Assembly (NCBI GenBank): GCA_038243995.1
Contig: JBBRTV010000027.1
Span: 1 to 64,000 of the forward strand
DNA length: 64,000 bases
Source of the DNA: Scleromatobacter sp038243995
Lineage (GTDB): Bacteria > Pseudomonadota > Gammaproteobacteria > Burkholderiales > Burkholderiaceae_C
Direction: 5' to 3'
Made by a program: the position numbers and the translations under genes. Every line of letters begins with the position of its first letter. Position 1 is the first letter of the stretch. The notes below the pieces were generated by a model. That model did no database searches. It saw nothing but the letters and a program-made list of their open reading frames with translations, and had not been told where the DNA came from. This document shows positions 46,998-55,969 of the stretch, piece by piece.

Positions 46998-47211
46998 CTG
47001 TGTCGAATCGGCACTGGCGGGGCCGTGCCGCCGGGGGCTCGCGCCTGGGAGGCGCGTCGCGAAGCCGGCGGGATGGGTAGCTCTGCGGATAGGCAGCGCG
47101 AGCAGACGCGTCGAACATGGCGACGGTTCCGACCCCTCAGTTCGAACCATGCTACTGGCGGGCCGCGGTGCCGTCTGTCACCGATTTGCATTCTGACGAA
47201 GGGGAAACCCC

Positions 47212-47952
47212 ATGGCCCGACTCACGCCCGCGCAACGGCAGATGATGCTCGACAGCAGCTGGTTCGCGGGCCTGCCCGCGCCCGCGCGCGACGATGCGCT
47301 GGAGCTGGCGACGCTGCGCCGGCTGACCGAAGGCGAGCTCCTCTATGCGAAGGATGGTGCGGCGGATGCCTGGTACGGCGTGGTGGAAGGAGCTATCCGC
47401 CTGGGGGCGAGCGCCCCCGACGGCCGCCAGGGGCTGCTCGCGTTCATCGAGCCGGGTGCGTGGTTCGGCGACATCTCTCTGTTCGACGGATTGCCGCGTC
47501 CGCACGATGCGATCGCGCACTGTGTCTCGGCCGTGCTGTCGCTGTCGGCGACGCACTTCGGCGAGCTGCTGGAGACATACCCCATCCTGTATCGTCACTT
47601 CGTCGAGCTGCAGTGCCGGCGCGCGCGCCTCATGTTCCTCGCGCTCGAAGCGTGGACGGCCTTCTCGCTCGATGAGCGCCTCGCCCGCCACTTGCTGAAC
47701 CTCGCCGGCGGACATGGCCAGCGCGAGGGCGACGACATCGCCATCAAGTTGCACCTGCCGCAGGAGCAGCTCGCCCAGCTGCTGGGCGTGTCGCGCCAGC
47801 GGGTCAGCCAGATCCTGCGCGACTGGGAACAGCGGGGCTGGGTGCACTTCCGCTATGGACGCATCGTGCTCAGCGGCGACTGGCTCGAGGGGCAGCCGGC
47901 GGGGCCGCAGCTGCTGTCGGCGCGCACGCTGCGCCAGCCGGCGGCGCACTGA
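47212..47952 (+). CDS. Crp/Fnr family transcriptional regulator
   Basis: 246 residues. The N-terminal cyclic-nucleotide-binding-type beta-roll (residues 20-130, with GAWFGDISLFDGLPRPHDA) leads through a long dimer helix to a C-terminal winged helix (LPQEQLAQLLGVSRQRVSQI). There are no Cys arrays for an FNR iron-sulfur cluster, so it is closer to Crp-type. Ligand unknown. It is divergent from the lipase operon and may regulate it. Confidence 0.9.
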   Translation: MARLTPAQRQMMLDSSWFAGLPAPARDDALELATLRRLTEGELLYAKDGAADAWYGVVEGAIRLGASAPDGRQGLLAFIEPGAWFGDISLFDGLPRPHDAIAHCVSAVLSLSATHFGELLETYPILYRHFVELQCRRARLMFLALEAWTAFSLDERLARHLLNLAGGHGQREGDDIAIKLHLPQEQLAQLLGVSRQRVSQILRDWEQRGWVHFRYGRIVLSGDWLEGQPAGPQLLSARTLRQPAAH

Positions 47953-47982
47953 GCTTCCTGGCCAGCGGTTGCCGGCCGACGC

Positions 47983-49068
47983 CTACCAGCACTGCAGCGG
48001 CGGCAGTCCCATGTGCTCCAGTTGCTCCCGCAACTGCGTGGTCTGCTGATCCCAGTAGGCCGGCGTGCCGAACCAGGGAAACGCGGCCGGGAAGGCCGGG
48101 TCGTCCCAGCGGTCGGCGATCCACGCGCTGTGGTGGATCATGCGCAGCGCGCGCAGGGGCTCGATCAGGGCGAGCTGGGCGGGGTCGAAGTCCATGAAGG
48201 CGCGGTAGCCGTTCAGCACGTGCGAAAGCTGGCCCTGCATCGCTTCGCGATCGCCCGAGAGCAGCATCCACAAGTCCTGCACTGCCGGGCCCATGCAGGC
48301 GTCATCGAGGTCGACGAACAGCGGGCCTGCGAAGTCGCCTTCTTCGCGCCACAGGATGTTGCCGGGGTGGCAGTCGCCGTGCAGGCGGATGTCGCGCGGC
48401 GGGCCGGCCGCCTCGAACGCCCTGCGCGCGGCGTCGACGGCGTGGCCGCTGACGGTCAGCCAGGTCGCCGCCTGCGCATCGGTCAGCAGGCCGCTGCATT
48501 CGACCCGTTCGCGTGCCTGCGCGCCGTAAGTGTCGCAATCGAGGGTGCGACGGTATTCGAACGGGCGCCGTGCGCCGACGGTATGCAGGCGCCCCAGCAG
48601 TCGTCCGAGCCACGCCAGCGTGTGCGGGTTCTCCAGCTCAGGGGCGCGGCCGGCGCGGCGCGGGGCGACGCCGAAGCGGTAGATCGGGGAAGGGGTCCGG
48701 TCGTCGTCGTCCGGATCCACCTCGGGCTGCCAATGTCCCAGCGTCGGCGGATCGCCGACCAGCCCGAGCGCCGGATGTCCATGAGGCGAGGCGAGCACCA
48801 GCGGCGCTGCCACGGGCAGGTCATCGGCTTCGAGTTCGCGCGCGAACGCGTGTTCCTCGAGGATCTGCGCGTCGTTCCAGCGCCGCGGTCGATAGAACTT
48901 CGCGACCACCGCCGCGCCGCCCTCGAGCGCCGCCTGCACGACGCGGTTCTCGTACGAGTTCAGCTGGATGAGCCCTCCGGTGATCGGAAAGCCGGCCGCC
49001 GCCAGCGCATCCAGCATCTGGTGCGGCGTCAGGCGGGCATACGGGGCGCGATCGGCGATGTCGGTCAT
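47983..49068 (-). CDS. SrkA/RdoA-like stress-response kinase
   Basis: A 361-residue aminoglycoside-phosphotransferase-fold protein kinase of the SrkA (YihE) family, linked in E. coli to stress survival and the Cpx system. Active-site text is HGDCHPGNILW and VDLDDACMGPAVQDLW. A stretch of about 40 residues around VDPDDDDRTPSPIYRFG is longer than in E. coli SrkA (about 328). It converges with the Crp/Fnr gene, 30 bp away. Confidence 0.88.
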   Translation of the reverse strand: MTDIADRAPYARLTPHQMLDALAAAGFPITGGLIQLNSYENRVVQAALEGGAAVVAKFYRPRRWNDAQILEEHAFARELEADDLPVAAPLVLASPHGHPALGLVGDPPTLGHWQPEVDPDDDDRTPSPIYRFGVAPRRAGRAPELENPHTLAWLGRLLGRLHTVGARRPFEYRRTLDCDTYGAQARERVECSGLLTDAQAATWLTVSGHAVDAARRAFEAAGPPRDIRLHGDCHPGNILWREEGDFAGPLFVDLDDACMGPAVQDLWMLLSGDREAMQGQLSHVLNGYRAFMDFDPAQLALIEPLRALRMIHHSAWIADRWDDPAFPAAFPWFGTPAYWDQQTTQLREQLEHMGLPPLQCW

Positions 49069-49104
49069 CGACCGATGGTACTTGGCGTCGCGCCGGAGCG
49101 CAGG

Positions 49105-49809
49105 TCAGGGCGCGTGGGGGCCGTCGATCAGCGCGCCGTGCTTGAACTGGTAGTCCAGCTCGCCGAGCTGCTGCTCGACCATGCCGGCCATGATGGTCGC
49201 GAAGTTTTCGGGCGGCAGCTTCAGCCGCGCCTCGGAGTCTGCGCCGGTGCGTTCGATGAGGGCCCCCGCATGGCGCACGATCTTGAGCATCGCGACGTTC
49301 TCGCTGAGGGCGTGTATCACGATGGTGTCGACGCGACGGTTGCGGGCCCGCAGCACCGCATGGTCGAACAGGCGCGCGCCATAGCCGCGCCCGCGGGCGC
49401 GCACCGCGACGGAGACGCCGAACTCGGCGCTGGTCTCGCGCTCCGGATCCGTCTCGACACTCGGTTCGTAGGCCAGATGGGCGAGCGCGATGAGTTCGAG
49501 CCGGCGATTGAAGACGCCGAAGACCTCGTCGCGCTCGAACGCGATGCGCTCGACGTAGCGCCGGATCTGGTCGTCGGCCGCGGCGTAGCCGAACCGGAGA
49601 TAGCGGTCGCTCATGTCCAGCGCGAGCAGGTGCGCGAGGATGCGGGGCCGATGACGTGCCGACAGTGACCGGATGGGAATCCAGCCGAATGCCCGCGGCC
49701 GTGCTGCAAGTGGTGCCGGAATGGTGTCCAGGACCGAGAGGTCGCCGCTCGCGGCCGGGTCGGCTTGCGCTTGCGAACTCTTGGCCGGGGTTTCGCCGGG
49801 AAAGCCCAT
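49105..49809 (-). CDS. GNAT family N-acetyltransferase
   Basis: 234 residues. The first 45 are low-complexity; the acetyltransferase core then starts, with the acetyl-CoA loop VRARGRGYGARLFDHA near residues 140-155. Substrate unknown. It lies 36 bp upstream of the SrkA-like kinase on the same strand and may be co-transcribed with it. Start at 49809 chosen as the first ATG; a later start is possible. Confidence 0.8.
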   Translation of the reverse strand: MGFPGETPAKSSQAQADPAASGDLSVLDTIPAPLAARPRAFGWIPIRSLSARHRPRILAHLLALDMSDRYLRFGYAAADDQIRRYVERIAFERDEVFGVFNRRLELIALAHLAYEPSVETDPERETSAEFGVSVAVRARGRGYGARLFDHAVLRARNRRVDTIVIHALSENVAMLKIVRHAGALIERTGADSEARLKLPPENFATIMAGMVEQQLGELDYQFKHGALIDGPHAP

Positions 49810-50310
49810 GACGATGTCCCTTAGTGTTTACCCGAACGACTGTACACGGGTTGACGAAACCGCGTTCGCGGCATGTTGCGATGCAGCATACCCCGTCGCC
49901 CCCTCCGTGCGTGGCGCCTCCACGGGCTTGGAAGTGAAGTTCGTCTCGCTTCGGCGATAGTTCGTCGATGCTCGACGGCCCCTCGGCATCATTCGGGGAG
50001 AGGCCTCAGTCTAGACTGCGACGCCCGGAATTGGACACGCGGTTCACCGCCTTGCCTGTGCCGAGGCTGACCGTGGCCCGGCGCGCCGATTCTGTGCGAT
50101 ACTCGTGGGCTTCCCGTTTTGCGGCGGGGTGATGGCGCCTTGCGTTTTCCAGTGTTCGTCCACGGCCATGCCGTGCGGGCCGGACGCTCCAGGTGCAGAA
50201 GATGTCGGATTCCAGCAGGTTCGAGAGGCTGCCATTCATGAGCAGCGCCGAGGATCAGGGCAGTTTCCGGAGCCGTCGTACAGCCGCGTTCTCTCTCTAG
50301 AGTCACACTC
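49810..50310. other. 501-bp leader region before rplM, no supported gene
   Basis: Long gap between the acetyltransferase and rplM, less G+C-rich than genes around it. Frames in it lack family text. It must hold the rplM-rpsI promoter; a GATACT at 50098-50103 is a possible -10, but no -35 is well placed. No known ribosomal leader RNA was recognised. A purine-poor CTCTCTCTAGAG precedes the rplM start. Confidence 0.45.
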
Positions 50311-50739
50311 ATGAAAACCTTCAGCGCCAAGCCGGCCGAAGTGGTGCACGAGTGGTTTGTGATTGACGCCACCGACAAGGTGCTCGGACGTGTTGCCAGT
50401 GAAGTGGCACTCCGGTTGCGCGGCAAGCACAAGGCCATTTACACGCCCCACGTCGATACCGGCGATTTCATCGTCATCGTCAACGCCGAGAAGATCCGTG
50501 TCACGGGCAACAAGGCGGAGCAGAAGATGTACTACCGTCACTCGGGCTACCCGGGCGGTATCTACGCGACGGCGTTCAAGGACATGCAGGCCAAGCACCC
50601 CGGCCGCGCTCTGGAGAAGGCCGTCAAGGGCATGCTCCCGAAGGGTCCTCTGGGCTACGCGATGATCAAGAAGCTGAAGGTCTACGCCGGTGGTACCCAC
50701 CCGCACGCCGCTCAGCAGCCCAAAGCGCTGGAAATCTAA
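50311..50739 (+). CDS. rplM: 50S ribosomal protein L13
   Basis: L13 is an early-assembly protein of the large subunit. 142 residues, the usual length. Family text includes WFVIDATDKVLGRVASEVAL, VIVNAEKIRVTGNK and YYRHSGYPGG, with the C-terminal Ala/Gln tail. Directly precedes rpsI by 9 bp, the universal pairing. Confidence 0.98.
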   Translation: MKTFSAKPAEVVHEWFVIDATDKVLGRVASEVALRLRGKHKAIYTPHVDTGDFIVIVNAEKIRVTGNKAEQKMYYRHSGYPGGIYATAFKDMQAKHPGRALEKAVKGMLPKGPLGYAMIKKLKVYAGGTHPHAAQQPKALEI

Positions 50740-50748
50740 GGAGCCGCG

Positions 50749-51141
50749 ATGATCGGTAATTGGAACTACGGCACTGGCCGCCGCAAATCGTCGGTGGCCC
50801 GCGTGTTCATGAAGAAGGGCGAAGGCAAGATCCTCGTCAACGGCAAGACCGTCGACGAGTACTTCGGCCGCCAGACCTCCATCATGATCGTCAAGCAGCC
50901 CCTGCTGCTGACGGGCAACGAACTCGCGTTCGACATCAAGGTCAACGTCCATGGCGGCGGCGAATCCGGCCAGGCCGGTGCGGTGCGCCACGGCATCACC
51001 CGCGCGCTGATCGACTACGACGCGGCCCTGAAGCCTGACCTGAGCCGCGCCGGCTTCGTGACGCGCGATGCGCGTGAAGTCGAGCGCAAGAAGGTCGGTC
51101 TCCACGGCGCGCGTCGCCGCAAGCAGTTCAGCAAGCGCTAA
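50749..51141 (+). CDS. rpsI: 30S ribosomal protein S9
   Basis: S9 reaches the P-site with its C-terminal tail. 130 residues; GTGRRKSSVARVFMKKGEGK, ARRRKQFSKR at the C-terminus, the conserved Lys-Arg end that contacts tRNA. Second gene of rplM-rpsI, followed by a clear terminator. Confidence 0.98.
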   Translation: MIGNWNYGTGRRKSSVARVFMKKGEGKILVNGKTVDEYFGRQTSIMIVKQPLLLTGNELAFDIKVNVHGGGESGQAGAVRHGITRALIDYDAALKPDLSRAGFVTRDAREVERKKVGLHGARRRKQFSKR

Positions 51142-51180
51142 ACTGCGCTTCCCGCGCGCTGGCGTCGGGGAACATGCAAG

Positions 51181-51208
51181 AAAGGCCGCTTCATCAGCGG
51201 CCTTTTTT
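51181..51208 (+). terminator. Rho-independent terminator after rpsI
   Basis: AAAGGCCGCT (51181-51190) and AGCGGCCTTT (51196-51205) pair across a five-base loop, followed by a run of T. This is a textbook intrinsic terminator for the rplM-rpsI operon. Confidence 0.92.
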
Positions 51209-51255
51209 CCATCTGGCGACCACTTTCATTTCCTTACCCCGGACACAACTCCGCC

Positions 51256-51972
51256 ATGCGTTGGAAGCTGATTCGGCGTCGCCTTTCCATCACTGCGCCC
51301 CGCGTCATCGTGCGTCGACACATGGCCTGGCCGCTGCGCTGGGCGCTGGCGGCGCTGGTGCTCGGGTTTTCCGCGGCGATCGCGCTGTGGGCCTTCCAGT
51401 TCGGCAAGGATCTCGCGGGTCTCGATCGCGATGCCAAGGCCGAACTCAAGCGTCTGCGCGACGATCAGGCCGACCTGATCGCCGCGCGCGACAAGGCCCA
51501 ATCCATCGCCAACACCGCCGAAAGCCTGCTCATGACCGAGCGCGTCACCGAAGAGCGCCTGACCGCGCAGTTGCGCCAGAGCGAGGCCGACAAGCTGGCC
51601 CTGCAGGCCGACCTCGGGTTCTTCCAGCAGCTCATTCCGCAGGGCGGCGGCACACCCGAGGGCTTGTCCCTGCGCGGCTTCCAGGCCGAGGTGCAGGCCC
51701 CGGGCCACATCCGGTATCAGCTGCTCGTCATGCAAAGCGGCAAGTCGGCGTTGCAGTTCAGTGGTCGCTACGAGATGACGCTGATGGGTACGCTGAACGG
51801 GCAGCCCTGGACGTCGCCGCAGCCTGGCGCGAATCAGGCGATTCAGGTGAAGCAATACGCACGCGTCGAGGGGCTGCTCGATTTCCCGTCTCTCGCCGTG
51901 GTAAAAACCGTGCAGGTGAAAGTTACCGACGCTGGCGGAGCCGTTCGTGCGTTGCAGACCCTCAAGCTGTAG
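51256..51972 (+). CDS. DUF6776-type coiled-coil membrane protein
   Basis: 238 residues. One membrane segment (about residues 27-47), a periplasmic coiled coil of about 70 residues (LDRDAKAELKRLRDDQADLI), then a beta-rich domain. Matches a conserved family of unknown function found in this rpsI-bactofilin-erpA neighbourhood. No signal cleavage site; probably an anchored periplasmic scaffold. Followed by the bactofilin gene after 85 bp, perhaps as a partner in cell-shape assembly. Confidence 0.78.
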   Translation: MRWKLIRRRLSITAPRVIVRRHMAWPLRWALAALVLGFSAAIALWAFQFGKDLAGLDRDAKAELKRLRDDQADLIAARDKAQSIANTAESLLMTERVTEERLTAQLRQSEADKLALQADLGFFQQLIPQGGGTPEGLSLRGFQAEVQAPGHIRYQLLVMQSGKSALQFSGRYEMTLMGTLNGQPWTSPQPGANQAIQVKQYARVEGLLDFPSLAVVKTVQVKVTDAGGAVRALQTLKL

Positions 51973-52057
51973 GGCGTGTATAGAGTCGCGTTACAACAAT
52001 CGTCGGGCCGCGGCGCAGCGTCGCGGATTCATCAAAAAGTCGTAGAGGAGTCGAACC

Positions 52058-52459
52058 ATGTGGTTCAACCGCAAGAAGCAGCCGCCGATCCGCAGCCTGA
52101 TCGGCGAGGGCACCGTCGTGCAGGGCGAACTGCGTTTCGACCAGGGCCTGCGGATCGACGGCGAAGTCCAGGGCGACGTCGTCGCCAGCGAGCCCACGAG
52201 CCTGCTGGTCATCAGCGAAAATGCCCGGGTACATGGCAAGGTGATGGCCGGGCATGTGATCATCAACGGTCAGGTGCACGGACCGGTCGTCTCGACGGCA
52301 TTGCTCGAACTCCAGCCCAAGGCCCGCATCGTGGGCGACGTGCACTACGAAGCGCTTGAAATGCACCAGGGCGCCACCATAGATGGTGAGTTGAAGCACG
52401 TCGGCACTGGCGAAGCCGAGCGGCCGATGCTCAAGCTCGCGGCCGCCAACGAAGGCTGA
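52058..52459 (+). CDS. Bactofilin (polymer-forming cytoskeletal protein)
   Basis: 133 residues. The right-handed beta-helix is visible as repeated hydrophobic steps: LIGEGTVVQGELRFDQGLRI, IDGEVQGDV, ISENARVHGKV, VIINGQVHGPV and RIVGDVHYEAL. Bactofilins polymerise without nucleotide and organise wall synthesis or polarity. Short N- and C-terminal tails flank the core. Confidence 0.93.
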   Translation: MWFNRKKQPPIRSLIGEGTVVQGELRFDQGLRIDGEVQGDVVASEPTSLLVISENARVHGKVMAGHVIINGQVHGPVVSTALLELQPKARIVGDVHYEALEMHQGATIDGELKHVGTGEAERPMLKLAAANEG

Positions 52460-52526
52460 TTTCCCCGCGCGCCGCTCCACGGTTGGTGCACCCGCCGAAA
52501 TGTCTTTTGAATTGCAAGGATCCGTC

Positions 52527-52898
52527 ATGAATGCCGTCGCCGAACTGTCAGCCCTCGCCACCGAAATGCCCGGCCCGCTCGTCTTCACCGACAGTGCCGC
52601 CGCCAAGGTCAAGGAATTGGTCGACGAGGAGGGCAACCCCGAGCTGAAGTTGCGCGTATTCGTCCAGGGTGGGGGTTGTTCCGGCTTCCAGTACGGTTTC
52701 ACGTTCGACGAAGCCGTGGCCGAAGACGACACCCAGATGAACAAGAATGGCGTCACCCTGCTGATCGACGCCATGAGCCTGCAGTACCTGGCCGGTGCCG
52801 AGATCGACTACAAGGAAGATCTGCAAGGCGCCCAGTTCGTCATCAAGAATCCGAACGCGACCAGCACCTGCGGTTGCGGCTCGAGCTTCTCCGCCTGA
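52527..52898 (+). CDS. erpA: Iron-sulfur cluster insertion protein ErpA
   Basis: ErpA is an A-type carrier that delivers [4Fe-4S] clusters. About 124 residues from the ATG at 52527 (MNAVAELSAL), which follows an AAGGA site; the frame is open from 52500. The three ligand Cys are in GGGCSGFQYGF and TSTCGCGSSFSA. It stands beside the bactofilin and converges with anmK. Confidence 0.95.
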   Translation: MNAVAELSALATEMPGPLVFTDSAAAKVKELVDEEGNPELKLRVFVQGGGCSGFQYGFTFDEAVAEDDTQMNKNGVTLLIDAMSLQYLAGAEIDYKEDLQGAQFVIKNPNATSTCGCGSSFSA

Positions 52899-52920
52899 CC
52901 GGGTCTTTGTCCGGATAATG

Positions 52921-52945
52921 AAACGGCGCCCCGCGTGGCGCCGTT
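52921..52945. terminator. Bidirectional hairpin between erpA and anmK
   Basis: ACGGCGCC (52923-52930) and GGCGCCGT (52937-52944) form an eight-base stem with a six-base loop in the 69-bp convergent gap. Short T/A flanks on each side are weak, so it may act as a terminator for both genes with limited efficiency. Confidence 0.6.
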
Positions 52946-52967
52946 CGTTCGTGGGCACGCCCCTCGC

Positions 52968-54098
52968 TCACGCCGGATAGAGGGCGCCGAGGATCCGCTC
53001 GCCCGCGGCGCCGGTGACGCCGGGATGATTGCCCGGCCGTCGCTCGCAGAACTGGCGTGCCAGCCACGCGAATGCCGTCGCCTCGACCTGCATCGGCGGC
53101 AATCCGGCGTGCGCGCTGGACGTCACCGCCAGGCCCGGCCAGAGGCCGCCCAGCCGGGTCATCAAGGCGCCGTTGAGCGCTCCGCCACCGCAGACCAGCA
53201 ATTCGCGCGTGTCGCCCGCATGCGCACGCAGCGCATCGATCGCCGAGCGCGCCGTCAGTTCCAGCAGTGTCGCCTGGACGTCCACCGCCGACGATACCGA
53301 GCCCGCCAGCGCCTTTGTCAGCCAGTCCGCATTGAACAAGTCGCGGCCGGTGCTTTTCGGTGGTTTCTTCTGAAAGTATGCGTCGGCCAACAGTCGCGCC
53401 AGCAGGGCGGCGTCGACGCGTCCCGCGGCTGCCCAGCGGCCGTCGAAGTCGAATGGCTGCCCGGTATGCAGGCGACACCAGTGATCCATCAAGGCATTGC
53501 CGGGACCACTGTCGAAGCCGCGCAGCGAGGTGGGCGCGCGCGACGAGGGCAGCAGGGTCAGGTTGGCGATGCCGCCGACGTTGAGCACGGCGCGCGGCGC
53601 CGGCGACTGGCCGAACACCGCCTGGTGAAAGGCCGGAACCAGCGGGGCGCCCTGGCCGCCGGCCGCGACGTCGCGGCTGCGGAAATCGCATACCACGTCG
53701 ATGCCGCAGGATTCGGCGAGCAGCGCGCCGTTGTTCAATTGCGTCGTGAAGCCAATGCCGTCGAATTCGCCGGGTCGGTGCCTGACCGTCTGGCCATGCG
53801 ATCCGACCGCGCGCACTTGGGCCGGGGCGAGGCGCGCGATCGCGAGCAGGCGCGCCACCACTGCTGCCTGCAGTCGCGCCAGCTCGTTGGCGGCCAGGCT
53901 CGCGCGCCGCAGCTCATCGACGCCGCTGGTGTTCAGTGCCAGCAGCTCGGCGCCCAGGGATGCGGGCATGGCGACGTGCGCGTCGGCCAGGACGCGCAGG
54001 GCGGATTCGTCCCGGCCCAGGGGGGAGCAGAACTCCGCCAGGACGCCGTCGACGCCGTCCATCGAGGTCCCGCTCATCAGTCCGATGTAGAGATTCAT
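52968..54098 (-). CDS. anmK: Anhydro-N-acetylmuramic acid kinase
   Basis: AnmK phosphorylates and opens 1,6-anhydroMurNAc during peptidoglycan recycling. 376 residues. ASKHA-fold markers are IGLMSGTSMDGVD at the N-terminus, GIANLTLLP and FDSGPGNALMDHW, and VCGGGALNG near the end. It lies downstream of the M23 peptidase on the same strand (95 bp), a peptidoglycan-turnover grouping. Confidence 0.95.
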   Translation of the reverse strand: MNLYIGLMSGTSMDGVDGVLAEFCSPLGRDESALRVLADAHVAMPASLGAELLALNTSGVDELRRASLAANELARLQAAVVARLLAIARLAPAQVRAVGSHGQTVRHRPGEFDGIGFTTQLNNGALLAESCGIDVVCDFRSRDVAAGGQGAPLVPAFHQAVFGQSPAPRAVLNVGGIANLTLLPSSRAPTSLRGFDSGPGNALMDHWCRLHTGQPFDFDGRWAAAGRVDAALLARLLADAYFQKKPPKSTGRDLFNADWLTKALAGSVSSAVDVQATLLELTARSAIDALRAHAGDTRELLVCGGGALNGALMTRLGGLWPGLAVTSSAHAGLPPMQVEATAFAWLARQFCERRPGNHPGVTGAAGERILGALYPA

Positions 54099-54193
54099 GG
54101 GGCGGTCGCGATGAAGTGGGCGGACGCGACCACGCGCCGGTCCCGGTCAGGAAAGGCGGCGCGTCGCGCAAGCCATGTGCGCAACGAAAGAGG

Positions 54194-55630
54194 TCAGTCG
54201 AGCCGGCCGGCGTGCGTGCCGAGGGACTCTGCCACGCCCAGCTCCGACCTCAGCTCGCCGGCCATTGCCGTGAAGCGCGGGCGCGAGGCGCTGTCGAGGT
54301 TCAGGGTCTCGGCCGCCTTCGCGATCGTCAGCGGATCCTTGACGACGCCCGCGACGCGGAATTCGAAGTGCAGGTGGGGGCCGGTCGCCCAGCCGGTCAT
54401 TCCCACCGCGCCGATGTGCTCGCCCTGCGCGACGTGTTCGCCGCGCTTGACGTCGATGCGGCTCAGGTGGGCGTAAACGGTGAGCCGGTTGTCGGAGTGA
54501 CGAACCTCGATCACGTTGCCGTAGCCGTTCTGCTGGCCCGCGAACTCGACGACGCCGTCGCCGACGGTGCGCACGGACGTGCCCGTCGGCGCGCCGTAGT
54601 CGACGCCTTCGTGGCGCTTCCACGTCTGCAGGATCGGATGGAAGCGCATCGAGAAGCCCGACGTGATGCGCGAGAACTCCATCGGGCTGGCCAGGAAGGC
54701 GCGGTGCTTGCTGCGACCCTCCATGTCGAAGTACGCGCCGCGGCTATTGGCGTCGGCGAACCACACCGATGAGTACGGATGGCCGTTGTTGACGAACTCG
54801 GCGGCCAGCACATGACCGGCGCCCTGGTTCCAGGGAACCGGCTCACCGTCGGCGGTCAGGGCCTCGTAGACGACGCTGAACGTGTCGCCCTTGCGCAGTT
54901 CGCGGTGAAAGTCGACGTCGGTCGAGAACATCTCGGCCATCTGCGTGGCGATCGGATCGGGCAAGTTGGCATCGTCGGTCGCGGCGAACAGCGACGTGCG
55001 CACCGTGCCGCTCGCCAGCCGGGTGGCGGTGCCCAGCGGCACGGTTTCGATCCTGCTCGAGAAGCCGGTCGCGCCGCGGCTGATCGTCAGGCGGGAGAAA
55101 TGCGTCGAGAACTGGTCGTCGCGGTCCGCCGGGTAGCGCGCGACGAGCTCGGTCAGCTTGCCGGTGCTGTCGGCCGTGGCCGAGACCAGCTTGCCGGCCC
55201 GACCCTGCCAGATCTTGCGCGAGCCGACATCGGTCAGCAGGAAAGCGTTCAGCTCGGCATCCGACACGCCCAGGCGCTTCATCAGCGTGGCGGCGGAATC
55301 GTTGGCGCGGGTGACCTCGCTGCGGGCCAGCGTCAGGCGCTGGGCGGCGAGGGCATCGAGCTGCGCATCGAGGCCTTCGGGGGCGAAGTTTTCGGTGATG
55401 ACGCGCTTGGGCAGGTCGGCGGCGTCGGGTGCCATCGGCGCGACTCCGAAGGCCGTGACGGCGAAGCCGCCCAGCAGCGCCATGGTGCCTGCGGCGAGAC
55501 GGCGAGGGTGGGCATGCGCCCAGCGCGCAACTCGGCCAAGCAGGGTTTCAACGGCGGTTTCGACCGCTTGTTCGACGGTGTTCAGGGAATCCAACGACAG
55601 CTTCCGGCGGGGGGAGCCCGGGTGCGACAA
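54194..55630 (-). CDS. M23 family (LytM) peptidoglycan endopeptidase
   Basis: 478 residues from a TTG start (55630). An N-terminal anchor segment near residues 44-65 is followed by a domain of about 240 residues and a C-terminal LytM zinc peptidase. The zinc and active-site motifs are HEGVDYGAP (His and Asp), VYAHLS and HLHFEFR. MepM-like enzymes cut D-Ala-mDAP crosslinks to let the wall grow. Upstream, TTGCGA and TACAAG (complement of 55718-55723 and 55695-55700), 17 bp apart, form a plausible promoter. Confidence 0.92.
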   Translation of the reverse strand: MSHPGSPRRKLSLDSLNTVEQAVETAVETLLGRVARWAHAHPRRLAAGTMALLGGFAVTAFGVAPMAPDAADLPKRVITENFAPEGLDAQLDALAAQRLTLARSEVTRANDSAATLMKRLGVSDAELNAFLLTDVGSRKIWQGRAGKLVSATADSTGKLTELVARYPADRDDQFSTHFSRLTISRGATGFSSRIETVPLGTATRLASGTVRTSLFAATDDANLPDPIATQMAEMFSTDVDFHRELRKGDTFSVVYEALTADGEPVPWNQGAGHVLAAEFVNNGHPYSSVWFADANSRGAYFDMEGRSKHRAFLASPMEFSRITSGFSMRFHPILQTWKRHEGVDYGAPTGTSVRTVGDGVVEFAGQQNGYGNVIEVRHSDNRLTVYAHLSRIDVKRGEHVAQGEHIGAVGMTGWATGPHLHFEFRVAGVVKDPLTIAKAAETLNLDSASRPRFTAMAGELRSELGVAESLGTHAGRLD

Positions 55631-55969
55631 TTGCCACTACCGGCTCCGGTTTGAAGGTTCCGCATGCTATCCAGGCCATGCCTGTGCGTGCGCGCTTGTA
55701 AAGAAGCGACCGTTTGATCGCAATTGCGGACGAATGCCGACAAAAGCTGCAGGGACGCGCGATATAAATCGTTGAAAACGCTGCCGACACGGATGCCGGG
55801 AGCTGCTTTGGGGGATCGAGTATAGCAATGGCGTGTAAAGTTATCCCCCAAATGAGGGGGGCTTTACCGGGCCATTTGACGCTGGCTTTCCTTTCAAGTT
55901 CCAACCCGTTTCCGCGCAACGGGCCCGCGTCGCCCGGTCGCCCGCCTCGCCCAACGTATCCTCCGCCCG
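55631..55969. other. 339-bp divergent promoter region, M23 peptidase and tyrS
   Basis: No gene is supported. The stretch is AT-richer than the flanks. On the minus side a TTGCGA and TACAAG pair at 55695-55723 may drive the peptidase. A small hairpin CCCCC (55845-55849) with GGGGGG (55856-55861) lies nearer tyrS. I see no T-box, as expected for a betaproteobacterium. Confidence 0.4.

Noticed and set aside
49810..50310. Ribosomal protein leader RNA for L13
   Set aside because: No match to the known L13 leader structures; the gap is long but without clear stems.
55845..55861. Terminator ahead of tyrS
   Set aside because: The short C5/G6 hairpin has no T-run and lies in a divergent promoter region where no transcript should end.
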